64,000 bases of DNA from Rhizobiales bacterium 63-22 (GCA_001898995.1 MKVZ01000016.1:137187-201186), one strand, 5' to 3'. Positions 24,511-32,779 are shown, counted from the stretch's first letter. Translations and numbers: made by a program. The notes: generated from the sequence alone by a model not told the origin.

Positions 24511-24972
24511 TCAGCCTGCGGCGCGCGCCTGTTCCACTTCATCCAGCCCCAGAAGGGCGCGCACGTTGGGCCGCGCCTTGACCAGATCGGCGATGCTGTA
24601 TTTCATCAGCACGCCGAAGAAGGCGTTGAGCGCCTCGCGCAGCGCGGAGTTGAGCGCGCAACTGTCGACCAGCGGGCATTCGGTGGCTTCGTTCTCGAAG
24701 CATTCCGCCATGGCGAAATTCTCTTCGGTCACGCGCACCACGTCGAACAGCGAAATTTCGCTCGCCGCACGGCCGAGGCGCACGCCGCCATTGCGGCCGC
24801 GAACCGTCTCGACCAGCTTGTGCTCGACGAGCGGCTGGAGAATCTTGAACAGAAAAAGTTCCGAAACGTTGTAGGCCCGCGCGATCTCGGGAACGCGGCT
24901 CAGGCGCCCCTCGTTCGCCGCGCAATACATGAGCATCCGAACGGCGTAATTCGTCTGGCGTGTGAGACGCAT
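24511..24972 (-). CDS. rirA: Iron-responsive regulator RirA (Rrf2 family)
   Basis: The 153-residue protein begins MRLTRQTNYAVRMLMYCAAN, the hallmark RirA N-terminus, with an Rrf2 winged helix (about 1-65) and three cysteines, C91, C99 and C105 (MAECFENEATECPLVDSCAL), that hold the Fe-S cluster. RirA represses iron uptake genes when iron is sufficient and the cluster is intact. AAAGGAA lies 7 bp before the ATG. An Irr-type box 81 bp upstream suggests control of rirA by Irr. It is convergent with bhuV, with hairpin repeats between. Confidence 0.95.
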   Translation of the reverse strand: MRLTRQTNYAVRMLMYCAANEGRLSRVPEIARAYNVSELFLFKILQPLVEHKLVETVRGRNGGVRLGRAASEISLFDVVRVTEENFAMAECFENEATECPLVDSCALNSALREALNAFFGVLMKYSIADLVKARPNVRALLGLDEVEQARAAG

Positions 24973-25052
24973 GTCGGTTCCTTTCGCACGTCCTGAAAGC
25001 GTATGGCCGGAACGGCCTGAAACGCTTCAGAGAAATTTTTGTCCATCGACAC

Positions 25053-25069
25053 TTTAGAATAATTCTTAA
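25053..25069. promoter_or_regulatory. Irr-type iron-control box upstream of rirA
   Basis: TTTAGAA-TAA-TTCTTAA is one mismatch from TTTAGAA-N3-TTCTAAA and has the same 3 bp spacing as the two boxes near bfd. It lies 81 bp before the rirA start in an AT-rich promoter region. Confidence 0.68.
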
Positions 25070-25159
25070 AATATATGAAGTCTTTTCTCACCTTTAAAGA
25101 TCAAAAGAGCGAAGAGGCTTCACGTCTCCGTGTGGCTGGGCTGCGCGCCAAGCTTTAAC

Positions 25160-25217
25160 CGTTTGTTTTTGCGCATGTCGTTATCGCAAAACCGCTGCAC
25201 ACTTTTGCGCGACATGC
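25160..25217 (+). repeat. Intergenic hairpin repeat, copy R6 (covarying variant)
   Basis: The outer arms are GCATGTCG (25173-25180) and CGACATGC (25210-25217) instead of GCATTTCC/GGAAATGC; both sides have changed so that pairing is kept. The inner stem GCAAAA/TTTTGC is unchanged. Its end abuts the TAA stop of the YbaK-type gene (TAAAGCATGTCG on the reverse strand). Confidence 0.78.
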
Positions 25218-25218
25218 T

Positions 25219-25677
25219 TTACTGGCAGACATCGATCCACTCGGCGGCGGTCAGTTCGGCTAGGCGTTCGGGAGCGATGCGCACCGCGCTGTTGGTCGCG
25301 CCTGCCGCCGGCACCACTTCCGTGAAGGACTTCAGCGAAATATCGCAGTAGACCGGCAACGCGCCGGGCAGGCCGAACGGACAGACGCCGCCGACCGGAT
25401 GGCTGGTCTCGGCCAATACGGCATCCGCGTCGAGCATGCGCGGCTTGGTGCCGAAACGATCCTTGAACTTGCGATTGTCGATGCGCGCATCGCCGCGGGT
25501 GACGATGAGAACGATCCGGTCTTTCGCAGAGATGGAGAGCGTCTTGGCGATCTGGCCCGGCTCGACACCATGCGCTTCGGCCGCAAGCGCCACGGTGGCG
25601 GTACTGGTCGGCAATTCGATGACCTCGATTTCGGGCGCCCTGTCGGCGAAGAACGCCTTGACCGATTCCAGACTCAT
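25219..25677 (-). CDS. YbaK/EbsC-family aminoacyl-tRNA deacylase
   Basis: The 152-residue protein is a YbaK/ProX editing domain: VIELPTSTATVALAAEAHGV, then GQIAKTLSISAKDRIVLIVTRGDARID and TSHPVGGVCPFGLPGALPVYCD. Such proteins hydrolyse mischarged tRNAs such as Ala- or Cys-tRNA-Pro. The start at 25677 (MSLESVKAFF) follows GGGGA; an earlier ATG adds an unlikely basic leader. Its stop codon TAA abuts hairpin repeat R6. Confidence 0.9.
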   Translation of the reverse strand: MSLESVKAFFADRAPEIEVIELPTSTATVALAAEAHGVEPGQIAKTLSISAKDRIVLIVTRGDARIDNRKFKDRFGTKPRMLDADAVLAETSHPVGGVCPFGLPGALPVYCDISLKSFTEVVPAAGATNSAVRIAPERLAELTAAEWIDVCQ

Positions 25678-25899
25678 GATTTCCCCGTATACGCTTTTTT
25701 TGATCCGGCTGGAGGTTAGGCGGCGCGGCACGCGCCGTCAATCACGGGGCTCGGTATATCATCGGGATTGCGGCCGCATTTGCATGGACCTGCGCAGGAA
25801 CCGGCGCGGGCAGGGCGCATTGACGCCGCCGGTAAAGCTGGTAAAAGGCCGGATTATCCGATGACTGGCCGGCCGGAAGAACCGGTGTGCCCATCGTCC

Positions 25900-25989
25900 G
25901 GAAGGGTGGCCGAGCGGTTTAAGGCACCGGTCTTGAAAACCGGCGTGCAGGAGACTGTACCGTGGGTTCGAATCCCACCCCTTCCGCCA
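25900..25989 (+). tRNA. tRNA-Ser (anticodon TGA)
   Basis: The 90 nt class II tRNA has acceptor stem GGAAGGG/CCCTTCC, D-arm GCCGAGCGGTTTAAGGC, anticodon stem CCGGT/ACCGG around cttgaaa with anticodon TGA, a long variable arm (cgtgcaggagactgtaccg), T-loop GGTTCGAATCC and an encoded CCA end. Confidence 0.97.
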
Positions 25990-26021
25990 TAAATTATTGA
26001 TATTATTATATTTTATTGATA

Positions 26022-27245
26022 TCAAGCGGCACTCTCCGCCCGCATTGCCGGGAAAGGGCGGAACGCGGTCAGGATGAGCGTCGCCGCCAGTCCCAGACCC
26101 CACGAGCCGATATACATCAGCGTATAGCTGTCGAAGCGGTCGTAGATCACGCCGCCGAACAGCGGGCCGGTCGCCATGCCGAGGCTACCGGCCATCGCCG
26201 ATCCGCCGATGATCGTGCCCATCATGCGCAGCGGGAAATTCTCACGGATGATAACGGCGTAGAGCGGCATCGTGCCGGCATAGATGAAGCCGACCACCGT
26301 CGCCACCGCATAGAAGCCCTCGAGCTGGCGCACGAAGGCATAGGCCAGCACGCCGAAAGCCTGCGCCAGAAGCCCCATGACGAGCACGCGCTGCGCGCCG
26401 AACCTGTCGCCGGCGAGGCCGAAACCGATGCGGCCGAACATGCCGGCGAATCCCTCGACGCTGTAGATCGTCACCGCCGCGATCATCGGGATGCCGCAGG
26501 TCACCGCATAGCTCACCGTATGGAAGATAGGCCCCGAATGGGTGGCGCAGCAAAAGAAATTCGCCAGCATCAGCGTGACGAATTGCGGAGAACGCACCGC
26601 TTCTCCGACCGTCATGTCCATCTGCGGTCCGTCGCCAGCCGCCGTTCCGGCCTGCGTGTCCGCCGGCATGGGTGGGCGCCGCACGAGCAGGGCTGCCGGA
26701 ATCATCAGGATCGCCGTGATGCCGGCGACGATCAGCATGGTGGTGCGCCAGTCATGGATCGTCACCAGCCATGCGGCGAGCGGCGACATGGTCATCGGCG
26801 CCATGCCCATGCCAGCGGAGACCAGCGATACCGCAAGCCCGCGCTGCGTGTCGAACCAGCCTGTCACCGCCGCCATCATCGGCGGCAGGACAGCCGCCCC
26901 CGCCACGCCCACCAGCAACCCGAACAGGAACTGGAACTCGATGAGAGATCCCGCCCGGCTGGCCAGCGCGAGGCTTGCGGGCAGCAGGGCCGAGCCGGCC
27001 AGCACCACCGGACGCGGGCCGAAGCGGTCGGAGAGACCGCCCCAGACCATGCTGGCCGCCGCCATGGCGAGAAAGCCGATGGTCATCGCCGTCGATATGC
27101 CGGTGACGGACCATCCGGTATCCTCCGCCATGGGCCGCAGGAGGACGGGCAGCGAAAACATGGCACCGATCGCGACGCAGCCGAGCAGGCCGCCCGCCGC
27201 GACGATCACCCAGCGATAGGGCGCCGACCGATAGGCGTGGTTCAT
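26022..27245 (-). CDS. MFS transporter, 12 helices (oxalate/formate or monocarboxylate porter-like)
   Basis: The 407-residue protein has about 12 transmembrane segments with the MFS motif A between helices 2 and 3 (GGLSDRFGPRP) and a similar loop in the second half (GLAGDRFGAQR). It starts MNHAYRSAPYRWVIVAAGGL. It resembles the monocarboxylate or oxalate/formate porter branch, but the substrate is not predictable. It ends close to tRNA-Ser and lies 20 bp downstream of the VOC gene on the same strand. Confidence 0.87.
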   Translation of the reverse strand: MNHAYRSAPYRWVIVAAGGLLGCVAIGAMFSLPVLLRPMAEDTGWSVTGISTAMTIGFLAMAAASMVWGGLSDRFGPRPVVLAGSALLPASLALASRAGSLIEFQFLFGLLVGVAGAAVLPPMMAAVTGWFDTQRGLAVSLVSAGMGMAPMTMSPLAAWLVTIHDWRTTMLIVAGITAILMIPAALLVRRPPMPADTQAGTAAGDGPQMDMTVGEAVRSPQFVTLMLANFFCCATHSGPIFHTVSYAVTCGIPMIAAVTIYSVEGFAGMFGRIGFGLAGDRFGAQRVLVMGLLAQAFGVLAYAFVRQLEGFYAVATVVGFIYAGTMPLYAVIIRENFPLRMMGTIIGGSAMAGSLGMATGPLFGGVIYDRFDSYTLMYIGSWGLGLAATLILTAFRPFPAMRAESAA

Positions 27246-27264
27246 CGAAGCCTCCGGGCAGGGA

Positions 27265-27711
27265 TCAGTTCTGTGCCGGTTTCCAGCCGGCCGACGGCAC
27301 GGTGTTGATCATCCACGGAATGCCGAACCGGTCCACCAGCGTACCGAAACCGGGCGACCAGAACGTTTCGCCGAACGGCATGCCCGGCTTTCCGCCTTCG
27401 GACAGCCGCTCGAACCAGCGCCGGCCTTCGGCAGCATCGCCGGTGTGCAGCGTGACGTCGAAGCCGTTTTTCGGCTTGTCGATGTTATGCGCCCATGCGA
27501 CATCCATATCGGCGCCCATCAGCGCCTGATCGCCAACCTCGAGCCAGCAATGCATCAGCCAGTTCTTGTATTTCTCGTCCGTTATCGGCATTTCGGGCGG
27601 CGCTTCCCCATAGGTTATGGCGGCGATAATCTTGCCGCCCAGAACTTCGGCGTAAAACTCGAACGCCTCGCGGCATTGTCCCCGAAAACTCAGGCTGGTC
27701 ACGATTTTCAT
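27265..27711 (-). CDS. VOC-family protein (PhnB-like glyoxalase fold)
   Basis: The 148-residue protein starts MKIVTSLSFRGQCREAFEFY and has the PhnB-type VOC fold (FYAEVLGGKIIAAITYGEAP, MPFGETFWSPGFGTLVDRFG, IPWMINTVPS). These proteins are of unknown substrate; several are linked to antibiotic or aldehyde handling. AGGAG lies 7 bp upstream of 27711, which favours this start over an upstream one. It is divergent from a MarR gene with a perfect palindrome between. Confidence 0.86.
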   Translation of the reverse strand: MKIVTSLSFRGQCREAFEFYAEVLGGKIIAAITYGEAPPEMPITDEKYKNWLMHCWLEVGDQALMGADMDVAWAHNIDKPKNGFDVTLHTGDAAEGRRWFERLSEGGKPGMPFGETFWSPGFGTLVDRFGIPWMINTVPSAGWKPAQN

Positions 27712-27800
27712 GATTGTCTCCTCTGCTCCCATGAAACCTTCCATGCGGGTCGCGATCTACCTGCATTGCGGCAGTGGACAGCGAATGGCGCTTTATATAA

Positions 27801-27812
27801 GTTGATATCAAC
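27801..27812. promoter_or_regulatory. Palindromic operator-like site between VOC and MarR genes
   Basis: GTTGATATCAAC is a perfect 12 bp palindrome 14 bp before the marR-type start and 89 bp before the VOC gene start. It is the obvious candidate for autoregulation by the MarR protein and for control of the divergent gene. Confidence 0.6.
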
Positions 27813-27826
27813 CTAAATTTTCGGAT

Positions 27827-28300
27827 ATGTCAACCACCCCGATGGATATTCCGTTTTCGACCACGCTTCTCGTCCGCGACACCTGCCTGTGCCTTCACGC
27901 GCAGCGGGCGGCGCGCGCGCTTGCCCGCCGTTTCGACATCGCGCTGAAGCCCGTCGGCATCACCAGCGGGCAGTTTTCCCTGCTGATGTCGCTCAACCGG
28001 CCGGAACCGCCCAAGCTCGGCAGCGTCGCGGCATTGCTGGCGATGGACCGGACGACCCTGACCGCCAATCTCAAGCCGCTGGAGCGGCAGGGCCTCGTCG
28101 AGACATCGATAGACCCGGCGGACCGGCGCGCGCGCCTGCTAAGGCTGACACCGGCGGGCCGCGCGGTTCTGGCCGAGGCGGTGCCGATCTGGACGCGCGT
28201 CCATGCGGCGATCGAGAGCGAACTGCTGGATGCGGAGCGCCTGCGCTCCGAACTCAATCGCCTTTCGCAGTTCGATCCTCAGGACGGTGGCGCCGGATGA
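27827..28300 (+). CDS. MarR-family transcriptional regulator
   Basis: The 157-residue protein has the winged helix typical of MarR (GITSGQFSLLMSLNRPEPPK, VAALLAMDRTTLTANLKPLE, GLVETSIDPADRRARLLRLT). An N-terminal cysteine pair (DTCLCLHAQRAAR, the LCLHAQRA motif) occurs in a branch of rhizobial MarR proteins and could sense oxidants. It is divergent from the VOC gene and has a palindrome in its promoter region. Confidence 0.9.
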   Translation: MSTTPMDIPFSTTLLVRDTCLCLHAQRAARALARRFDIALKPVGITSGQFSLLMSLNRPEPPKLGSVAALLAMDRTTLTANLKPLERQGLVETSIDPADRRARLLRLTPAGRAVLAEAVPIWTRVHAAIESELLDAERLRSELNRLSQFDPQDGGAG

Positions 28301-28429
28301 TGCCGGCCTATGCGGCCGACGATCCGGATACGGCTGCCACGCGCTGGAAAACCACGCCGAAAGATAAACCCGCGATGGGAGCGGCCGGCCTGGATTCGCG
28401 AGGTCGCCCATCTTGCATCGTCCCGATCG

Positions 28430-29212
28430 TCAGCCTGAACGTCGCCGTGCTGGTTCACTCGTTCCTGAACACTTGACCGAAAGCCAGAGCGGCGTTTCAC
28501 GCGGCTGCGCGAGCACGGCTATCCGCTCCTCGCTTATGTCCAGCGACTGCCTGAGCCCGACCCAGCCTTTCGGCGTCACGGTGACCGCACGCGAGTCCGG
28601 CGCGCGGCGCAGCCAGCCTTTTTCGCAAAGCGTCGCCATGAAATGGACGCCGAGCGGCCCGGCCAGATGATGCACGCGCTCCGTGCAGTCGAGGCATTGC
28701 CGCGCCAGACCGCGCCGAGTGGGCATGATCGATGCGACATCCAGCCCGATATCGGCAAACCAGCGGGCGCCGGCGTCGGTGACGGCATATTGCTTGTCCT
28801 CGACGGGGCGGATGTAATCGCGCTCTTCCAGCGTGCGGGTCAAGGCCACGCCGACCTGTCCGGCCAGATGATCGTAGCATCTGCGGCAGAAGCGCAATTG
28901 CCGGTATAGCGGGCTCAGTGTCTTTGCGCGGCGCGGGGCTTCGGACCGGATCGTGGCAAGGTGCTCTATAGCCTGCGCGACGTGGCTCCCGGACAACCGG
29001 TAATAACGGTGCCGCCCCTCGGTCTCCACCATGACGAAACCGCCTTCGAGCAGCCGGGCGAGATGGGAACTCGCGGTCTGCGCCGTTACGCCCGCGGCAA
29101 TGGCCAGTTCGCCGGCGGGTAGGGCCCGTCCGTCCATCAGCCTCATGAGGATCGCCACGCGGGTCTGGTCTGCGATCAAAAACGCCGTAGCCGATATGTT
29201 CGACAAATCCAT
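28430..29212 (-). CDS. ArsR-family regulator with a long C-terminal domain
   Basis: The 260-residue protein has an N-terminal ArsR winged helix (about 1-75: GELAIAAGVTAQTASSHLAR, then HRYYRLS) and a long C-terminal region with the paired motifs FCRRCYDHLAG (about 108-118) and QCLDCTERVHHLAG (about 172-185). The two CxxC pairs and nearby histidines could bind a metal or form disulfides. The N-terminal arsenic-site cysteines of classical ArsR are absent. It is divergent from an EmrB/QacA-type efflux gene and has a dyad in the intergenic region. The 130 bp after the MarR gene hold nothing convincing. Confidence 0.86.
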   Translation of the reverse strand: MDLSNISATAFLIADQTRVAILMRLMDGRALPAGELAIAAGVTAQTASSHLARLLEGGFVMVETEGRHRYYRLSGSHVAQAIEHLATIRSEAPRRAKTLSPLYRQLRFCRRCYDHLAGQVGVALTRTLEERDYIRPVEDKQYAVTDAGARWFADIGLDVASIMPTRRGLARQCLDCTERVHHLAGPLGVHFMATLCEKGWLRRAPDSRAVTVTPKGWVGLRQSLDISEERIAVLAQPRETPLWLSVKCSGTSEPARRRSG

Positions 29213-29266
29213 GATGTTCGTCTCCCGATCCTGATGCGCATATTATCATCTTATTCCGCCGGATGC

Positions 29267-29282
29267 TTCGATACGCATCGAA
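29267..29282. promoter_or_regulatory. Operator-like dyad between arsR-type and MFS genes
   Basis: TTCGAT-ACGC-ATCGAA is a perfect 6+6 bp inverted repeat, 55 bp from the ArsR gene start and 35 bp from the MFS start. It probably binds the ArsR-type dimer. Confidence 0.5.
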
Positions 29283-29316
29283 ACATCGCGTCGCGCGCAT
29301 CGATAAGATTGCCGCC

Positions 29317-30687
29317 ATGCAGACAGATTCCTCCCTTTCCATCGCTCGAAAAGTTGCAGCACCCCGCGGCCTCACACTGCTGACGCTCTGCCTCGCCGTG
29401 CTCGTCGCGCAGATCGATACCGCCGTCGTCAACCTTGCCACACGCGCCATCGGTGCCGATCTCAAGGCCGGGATCGGCGCGCTGCAATGGATCGTGGACA
29501 GCTACAACCTCGTCTATGCCGTGCTGTTGCTGACGGGCGGGCTTCTGGCCGATCTCTACGGACGCCGGCGCATCTTCATGGCCGGAGCGGGCGTCTTCAC
29601 GGCGGCCTCGCTGCTCTGCGCCGCAGCGCCTTCCGCCGCGATCCTGATTGCGGGACGAGCGCTCGCCGGGCTTGGCGCGGCGCTGCTCATACCGGCATCG
29701 CTGGCCATTATCCGCGTGGTCTGGCGCGATTCGGCAGAGCGCGGCCGCGCACTCGGCATCTGGGCGGCGTGCAACGGTGTCGCCATGGCGATAGGCCCGA
29801 CGCTGGGCGGGCTGCTGATCGGCCGGTTCGGCTGGCGCAGCATCTTCCTCGTGGTGATTCCCGTGGGAATCGCCGCATTTGCCCTCGCTTTTTCCGCCAT
29901 CCCGGAATCCTCCGATCCGCAGGGACGGCATTTCGACGGCGCGGCCCAGTGCCTCGGCGCGACAGCACTTGGCGGTCTCGTCTTCGCCGCCATCGAGGCC
30001 CATACCGCGCCGAAACTGGCGGCAATTGCGTTTACGGTCGCTGCCATCGCATTCGTGCTGTTCATCCGGGTGGAAGCGGGCAGGGGAGAGGCCGCGCTCG
30101 TGCCGCCCGGCATTTTCCGCTCCGGTACGTTTCGCGGCGCGGCGACAGCTACCGCGGGAATGACCTTCGGCATGTATGCCACCCTCTTCCTGCTGCCGCT
30201 CGTATGGCAGGAAACCGGACGGTTTTCGGCGGTGGCAGCCGGCGTAGCCCTGATGCCGATGGCGCTGGTCTTCGTCGCCGTCTCGCCGTTCTCCGGCGCT
30301 CTGGTCGCGCGATACGGCGCGCGTGCCGTGGCGACCACCGGGGTCGCGATCATCGGCTGCGGCCTTCTGCTGATCGGCGCGGGCGCGGATCGCACAACCA
30401 TCGCCGTGACGGAGGCCGGGCTGGCATTGACCGGGCTTGGCATGGGCTTCGCCACGGGACCGTTGATGGGAGCGGCCGTCGGCGCGGTCGAAGCGGCACG
30501 GTCGGGTACGGCCAGCGCGCTCATCAACGTCGTGCGCATGACAGGTGCTACCGGCGGCATCGCCATTCTCGGAACGGCTTTCGCCATGACGGGCGGCGGA
30601 GCCGGGGGCCTGCGCCTCGCCATGCTGGCGGGCGGCGTGCTTCAGATCCTCTGCGCGGCCATCGCATGGCTCACGATGCGGTCGTGA
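29317..30687 (+). CDS. MFS drug efflux transporter, EmrB/QacA (DHA2) type
   Basis: The 456-residue protein has about 14 transmembrane segments. Helix 1 holds LAVLVAQIDTAVVNLATRAI (the motif D1-like region with a membrane Asp), followed by QWIVDSYNLVYAVLLLTGGL, DLYGRRR (motif A) and GPTLGGLLIGRFGWRSIF (motif C). Such transporters export cationic drugs by proton antiport. The start at 29317 (MQTDSSLS) is preferred, since a start at 29263 would put the operator dyad inside the gene. It is divergent from the ArsR-type regulator, which probably controls it. Confidence 0.89.
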   Translation: MQTDSSLSIARKVAAPRGLTLLTLCLAVLVAQIDTAVVNLATRAIGADLKAGIGALQWIVDSYNLVYAVLLLTGGLLADLYGRRRIFMAGAGVFTAASLLCAAAPSAAILIAGRALAGLGAALLIPASLAIIRVVWRDSAERGRALGIWAACNGVAMAIGPTLGGLLIGRFGWRSIFLVVIPVGIAAFALAFSAIPESSDPQGRHFDGAAQCLGATALGGLVFAAIEAHTAPKLAAIAFTVAAIAFVLFIRVEAGRGEAALVPPGIFRSGTFRGAATATAGMTFGMYATLFLLPLVWQETGRFSAVAAGVALMPMALVFVAVSPFSGALVARYGARAVATTGVAIIGCGLLLIGAGADRTTIAVTEAGLALTGLGMGFATGPLMGAAVGAVEAARSGTASALINVVRMTGATGGIAILGTAFAMTGGGAGGLRLAMLAGGVLQILCAAIAWLTMRS

Positions 30688-30815
30688 AATCGTACCTTGG
30701 ACGCACGATATGATCGCATAATCTATCTTATGGAACTAACGTTATGCCGTCATGGTCATTCGGCGCCGCGGCGATTTGCACGGGTGTCTGCGCCATTCCG
30801 TGCTAGAAAGATAGC

Positions 30816-31454
30816 ATGGAAGACCTGTTTGCACGAATGGAAACCCGCGAGGTTCTCGGTCCCGGCGCTGTGCTGTTGCATGGCTTTGCGCTGCCGGACG
30901 AAGATGCCATTCTGCCGGCGCTGGAGGATGTCATCGTCGCCGCGCCTTTCCGTCACATGACGACGCCGGGCGGCTATCGCATGTCGGTGGCCATGACCAA
31001 TTGCGGCGATGCCGGCTGGGTGACGGACCGGCGCGGTTATCGTTACAGTTCTGCCGATCCCGATACCGGCCGGCCATGGCCGCCAATGCCGGACATATTG
31101 CGCACCCTTGCCGAAACGGCGGCGCGCGAAGCGGGTTATCCGGCCTTTTCGCCCGATTCCTGCCTTGTCAACCGCTACGAGCCGGGCGCGAAAATGGCGC
31201 TGCATCAGGACAAGGACGAGCGGGATTTTTCCAATCCCATCGTGTCGGTCTCGCTCGGACTGCCGGCAACCTTCCAGTTTGGCGGCGCGAAACGCGGCGA
31301 TCCGGTCGCGCGCCATGTGCTCCGCCATGGCGACGTGGTGGTGTGGGGCGGCCCGTCGCGACTCTTTTATCACGGCATCCTTGCGCTCAAGGAAGGTATG
31401 CACGAGCGGCTGGGGCGCGTGCGCCTCAACCTCACTTTCCGCAAATCGCTCTGA
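30816..31454 (+). CDS. alkB: Alpha-ketoglutarate-dependent dioxygenase AlkB
   Basis: The 212-residue protein has the AlkB core: substrate-binding YRMSVAMTNCGDAGW, 2-oxoglutarate/iron motif NRYEPGAKMALHQDKDE with ligands H130 and D132, the third ligand H186 (YHGILA) and RVRLNLTFRK for 2-oxoglutarate binding. It directly reverses N1-methyladenine and N3-methylcytosine damage. The 128 bp before it hold no obvious operator; no ada-type gene is adjacent. Confidence 0.94.
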   Translation: MEDLFARMETREVLGPGAVLLHGFALPDEDAILPALEDVIVAAPFRHMTTPGGYRMSVAMTNCGDAGWVTDRRGYRYSSADPDTGRPWPPMPDILRTLAETAAREAGYPAFSPDSCLVNRYEPGAKMALHQDKDERDFSNPIVSVSLGLPATFQFGGAKRGDPVARHVLRHGDVVVWGGPSRLFYHGILALKEGMHERLGRVRLNLTFRKSL

Positions 31455-31468
31455 TCCGCCCTTGCCGG

Positions 31469-32779
31469 CTATTGCAAGGCCTGCCTGCGCGTCTCCACAT
31501 CGATGAAGAAGGCAACGATGCCCGCGAGCGCCAGAAGGGCCGCGAACATCGCAACGGCGACATAGAAGCTCTGGCTGATGACGATGGCAACCGCTGACGG
31601 GGCGAGCAGCCCGCCGAGACGCGCCATCGCGCCGGCGGCGCCCATACCGCTGGCGCGCAGCGCGGTCGGATAAAGTTCCGGCGTAAAGGCATAGAGCGCG
31701 CCCCACGTGCCGAGCAGTGCGAAACTCATGATGAGGATGGAAGCGGCCACCACCAACGTACCGGTTGCGAGCGTGAACAGCACGCAGGCCGCCGCGCTCA
31801 GGAACAGAAACCCGATCAGCGTGCTGCGCCTGCCCCATGCCTCCACGCCCCACGCGGCCAGCGCATAGCCCGGCACCTGCGCCAGCGCCACCAGAACGAG
31901 GAAGCCATAGCCACGCACGAAGCCGAAGCCGTCGCCGGCGAGTTTCGCCGGAATCCATGTGAAGATGCCGTAATAGGAGACCGAAACGAGGAACCAGATC
32001 GCTATCATGGCCAGCGTGCGCCGGCGCAAGACCGGCGAGAACAGCCCGCCCTGTGCGACCGCGCGCGGCGCTTCCAGTTCGTCGCTGCTTGTGAGCGTCA
32101 ACCCTCCGTTGCGGATGAGCACGCGGTTCAGGACCTGTTTCGCCTGCTCCATCTGGCCGGATTTCAGGAGGTGCATGGGCGATTCCGGCACCCAGAGGCG
32201 TAACCCGATGCCGATCAGCGCCGGCGCTCCGGTAACGACGAAGATATAGCGCCATGCGTCGGCGACGCCGGCAAGGCTCGCCGCCCATGCCGCCAGCGCG
32301 ATTACCACCGTTCCGATGGCCCAGAAGCCTTCCAGCATCACCAGCCAGCGGCCGCGATTCTTCGCCGGCAGGAATTCGGCCATCATGGCGTAATCGACCG
32401 GCAATGTGCCGCCCACCGCCACGCCGGTGAGAAAGCGCAGGGCGAGCAGCAGTCCGAAATTCGGCGCGAAAACCGAGAGCAGGCCGAAAACGGCATCGCA
32501 GGCGACGGTGAGGAGCAGCACGCGGCGGCGGCCATATTTGTCCGCGAGCCTGCCGAAAAGGGCTGCGCCGATCATCATGCCGAGGAAGAACAGCGTGCCG
32601 GTTTGCAGGGCTTCCGGCACGGAAAGGCCGAAGGTTTTGGCAATGGGGGCCGCGGTGAACCCTACCGCCAGCACCTGCATGGCATCGGCCGCCCAGACGA
32701 GGCCGAAAACCCAGAGCAGATTGCGCTGGAATGCACCCGCCCCTGCCCGATCGAGCACCTGTTCAATCGTAAGCTTCAT
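31469..32779 (-). CDS. MFS transporter, sugar/aromatic acid porter type
   Basis: The 436-residue protein starts MKLTIEQVLDRAGAGAFQRN, a feature of the SV2/NiaP-like branch of MFS. It has about 12 helices, the motif A loop GRLADKYGRRR and the conserved acidic/proline motif GTLPVDYAMMAEFLPAKNRGRW between helices 4 and 5. The second half has PELYPTALRASGMG, typical of sugar porter-like families. The substrate is unknown. It converges on alkB with a 14 bp gap. Confidence 0.87.
   Translation of the reverse strand: MKLTIEQVLDRAGAGAFQRNLLWVFGLVWAADAMQVLAVGFTAAPIAKTFGLSVPEALQTGTLFFLGMMIGAALFGRLADKYGRRRVLLLTVACDAVFGLLSVFAPNFGLLLALRFLTGVAVGGTLPVDYAMMAEFLPAKNRGRWLVMLEGFWAIGTVVIALAAWAASLAGVADAWRYIFVVTGAPALIGIGLRLWVPESPMHLLKSGQMEQAKQVLNRVLIRNGGLTLTSSDELEAPRAVAQGGLFSPVLRRRTLAMIAIWFLVSVSYYGIFTWIPAKLAGDGFGFVRGYGFLVLVALAQVPGYALAAWGVEAWGRRSTLIGFLFLSAAACVLFTLATGTLVVAASILIMSFALLGTWGALYAFTPELYPTALRASGMGAAGAMARLGGLLAPSAVAIVISQSFYVAVAMFAALLALAGIVAFFIDVETRRQALQ

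Noticed and set aside
28297..28476. A possible 59-codon gene overlapping the end of the MarR gene (ATGATG)
   Set aside because: No family, no separate ribosome binding site, and its 3' part is antisense to the ArsR-type gene.
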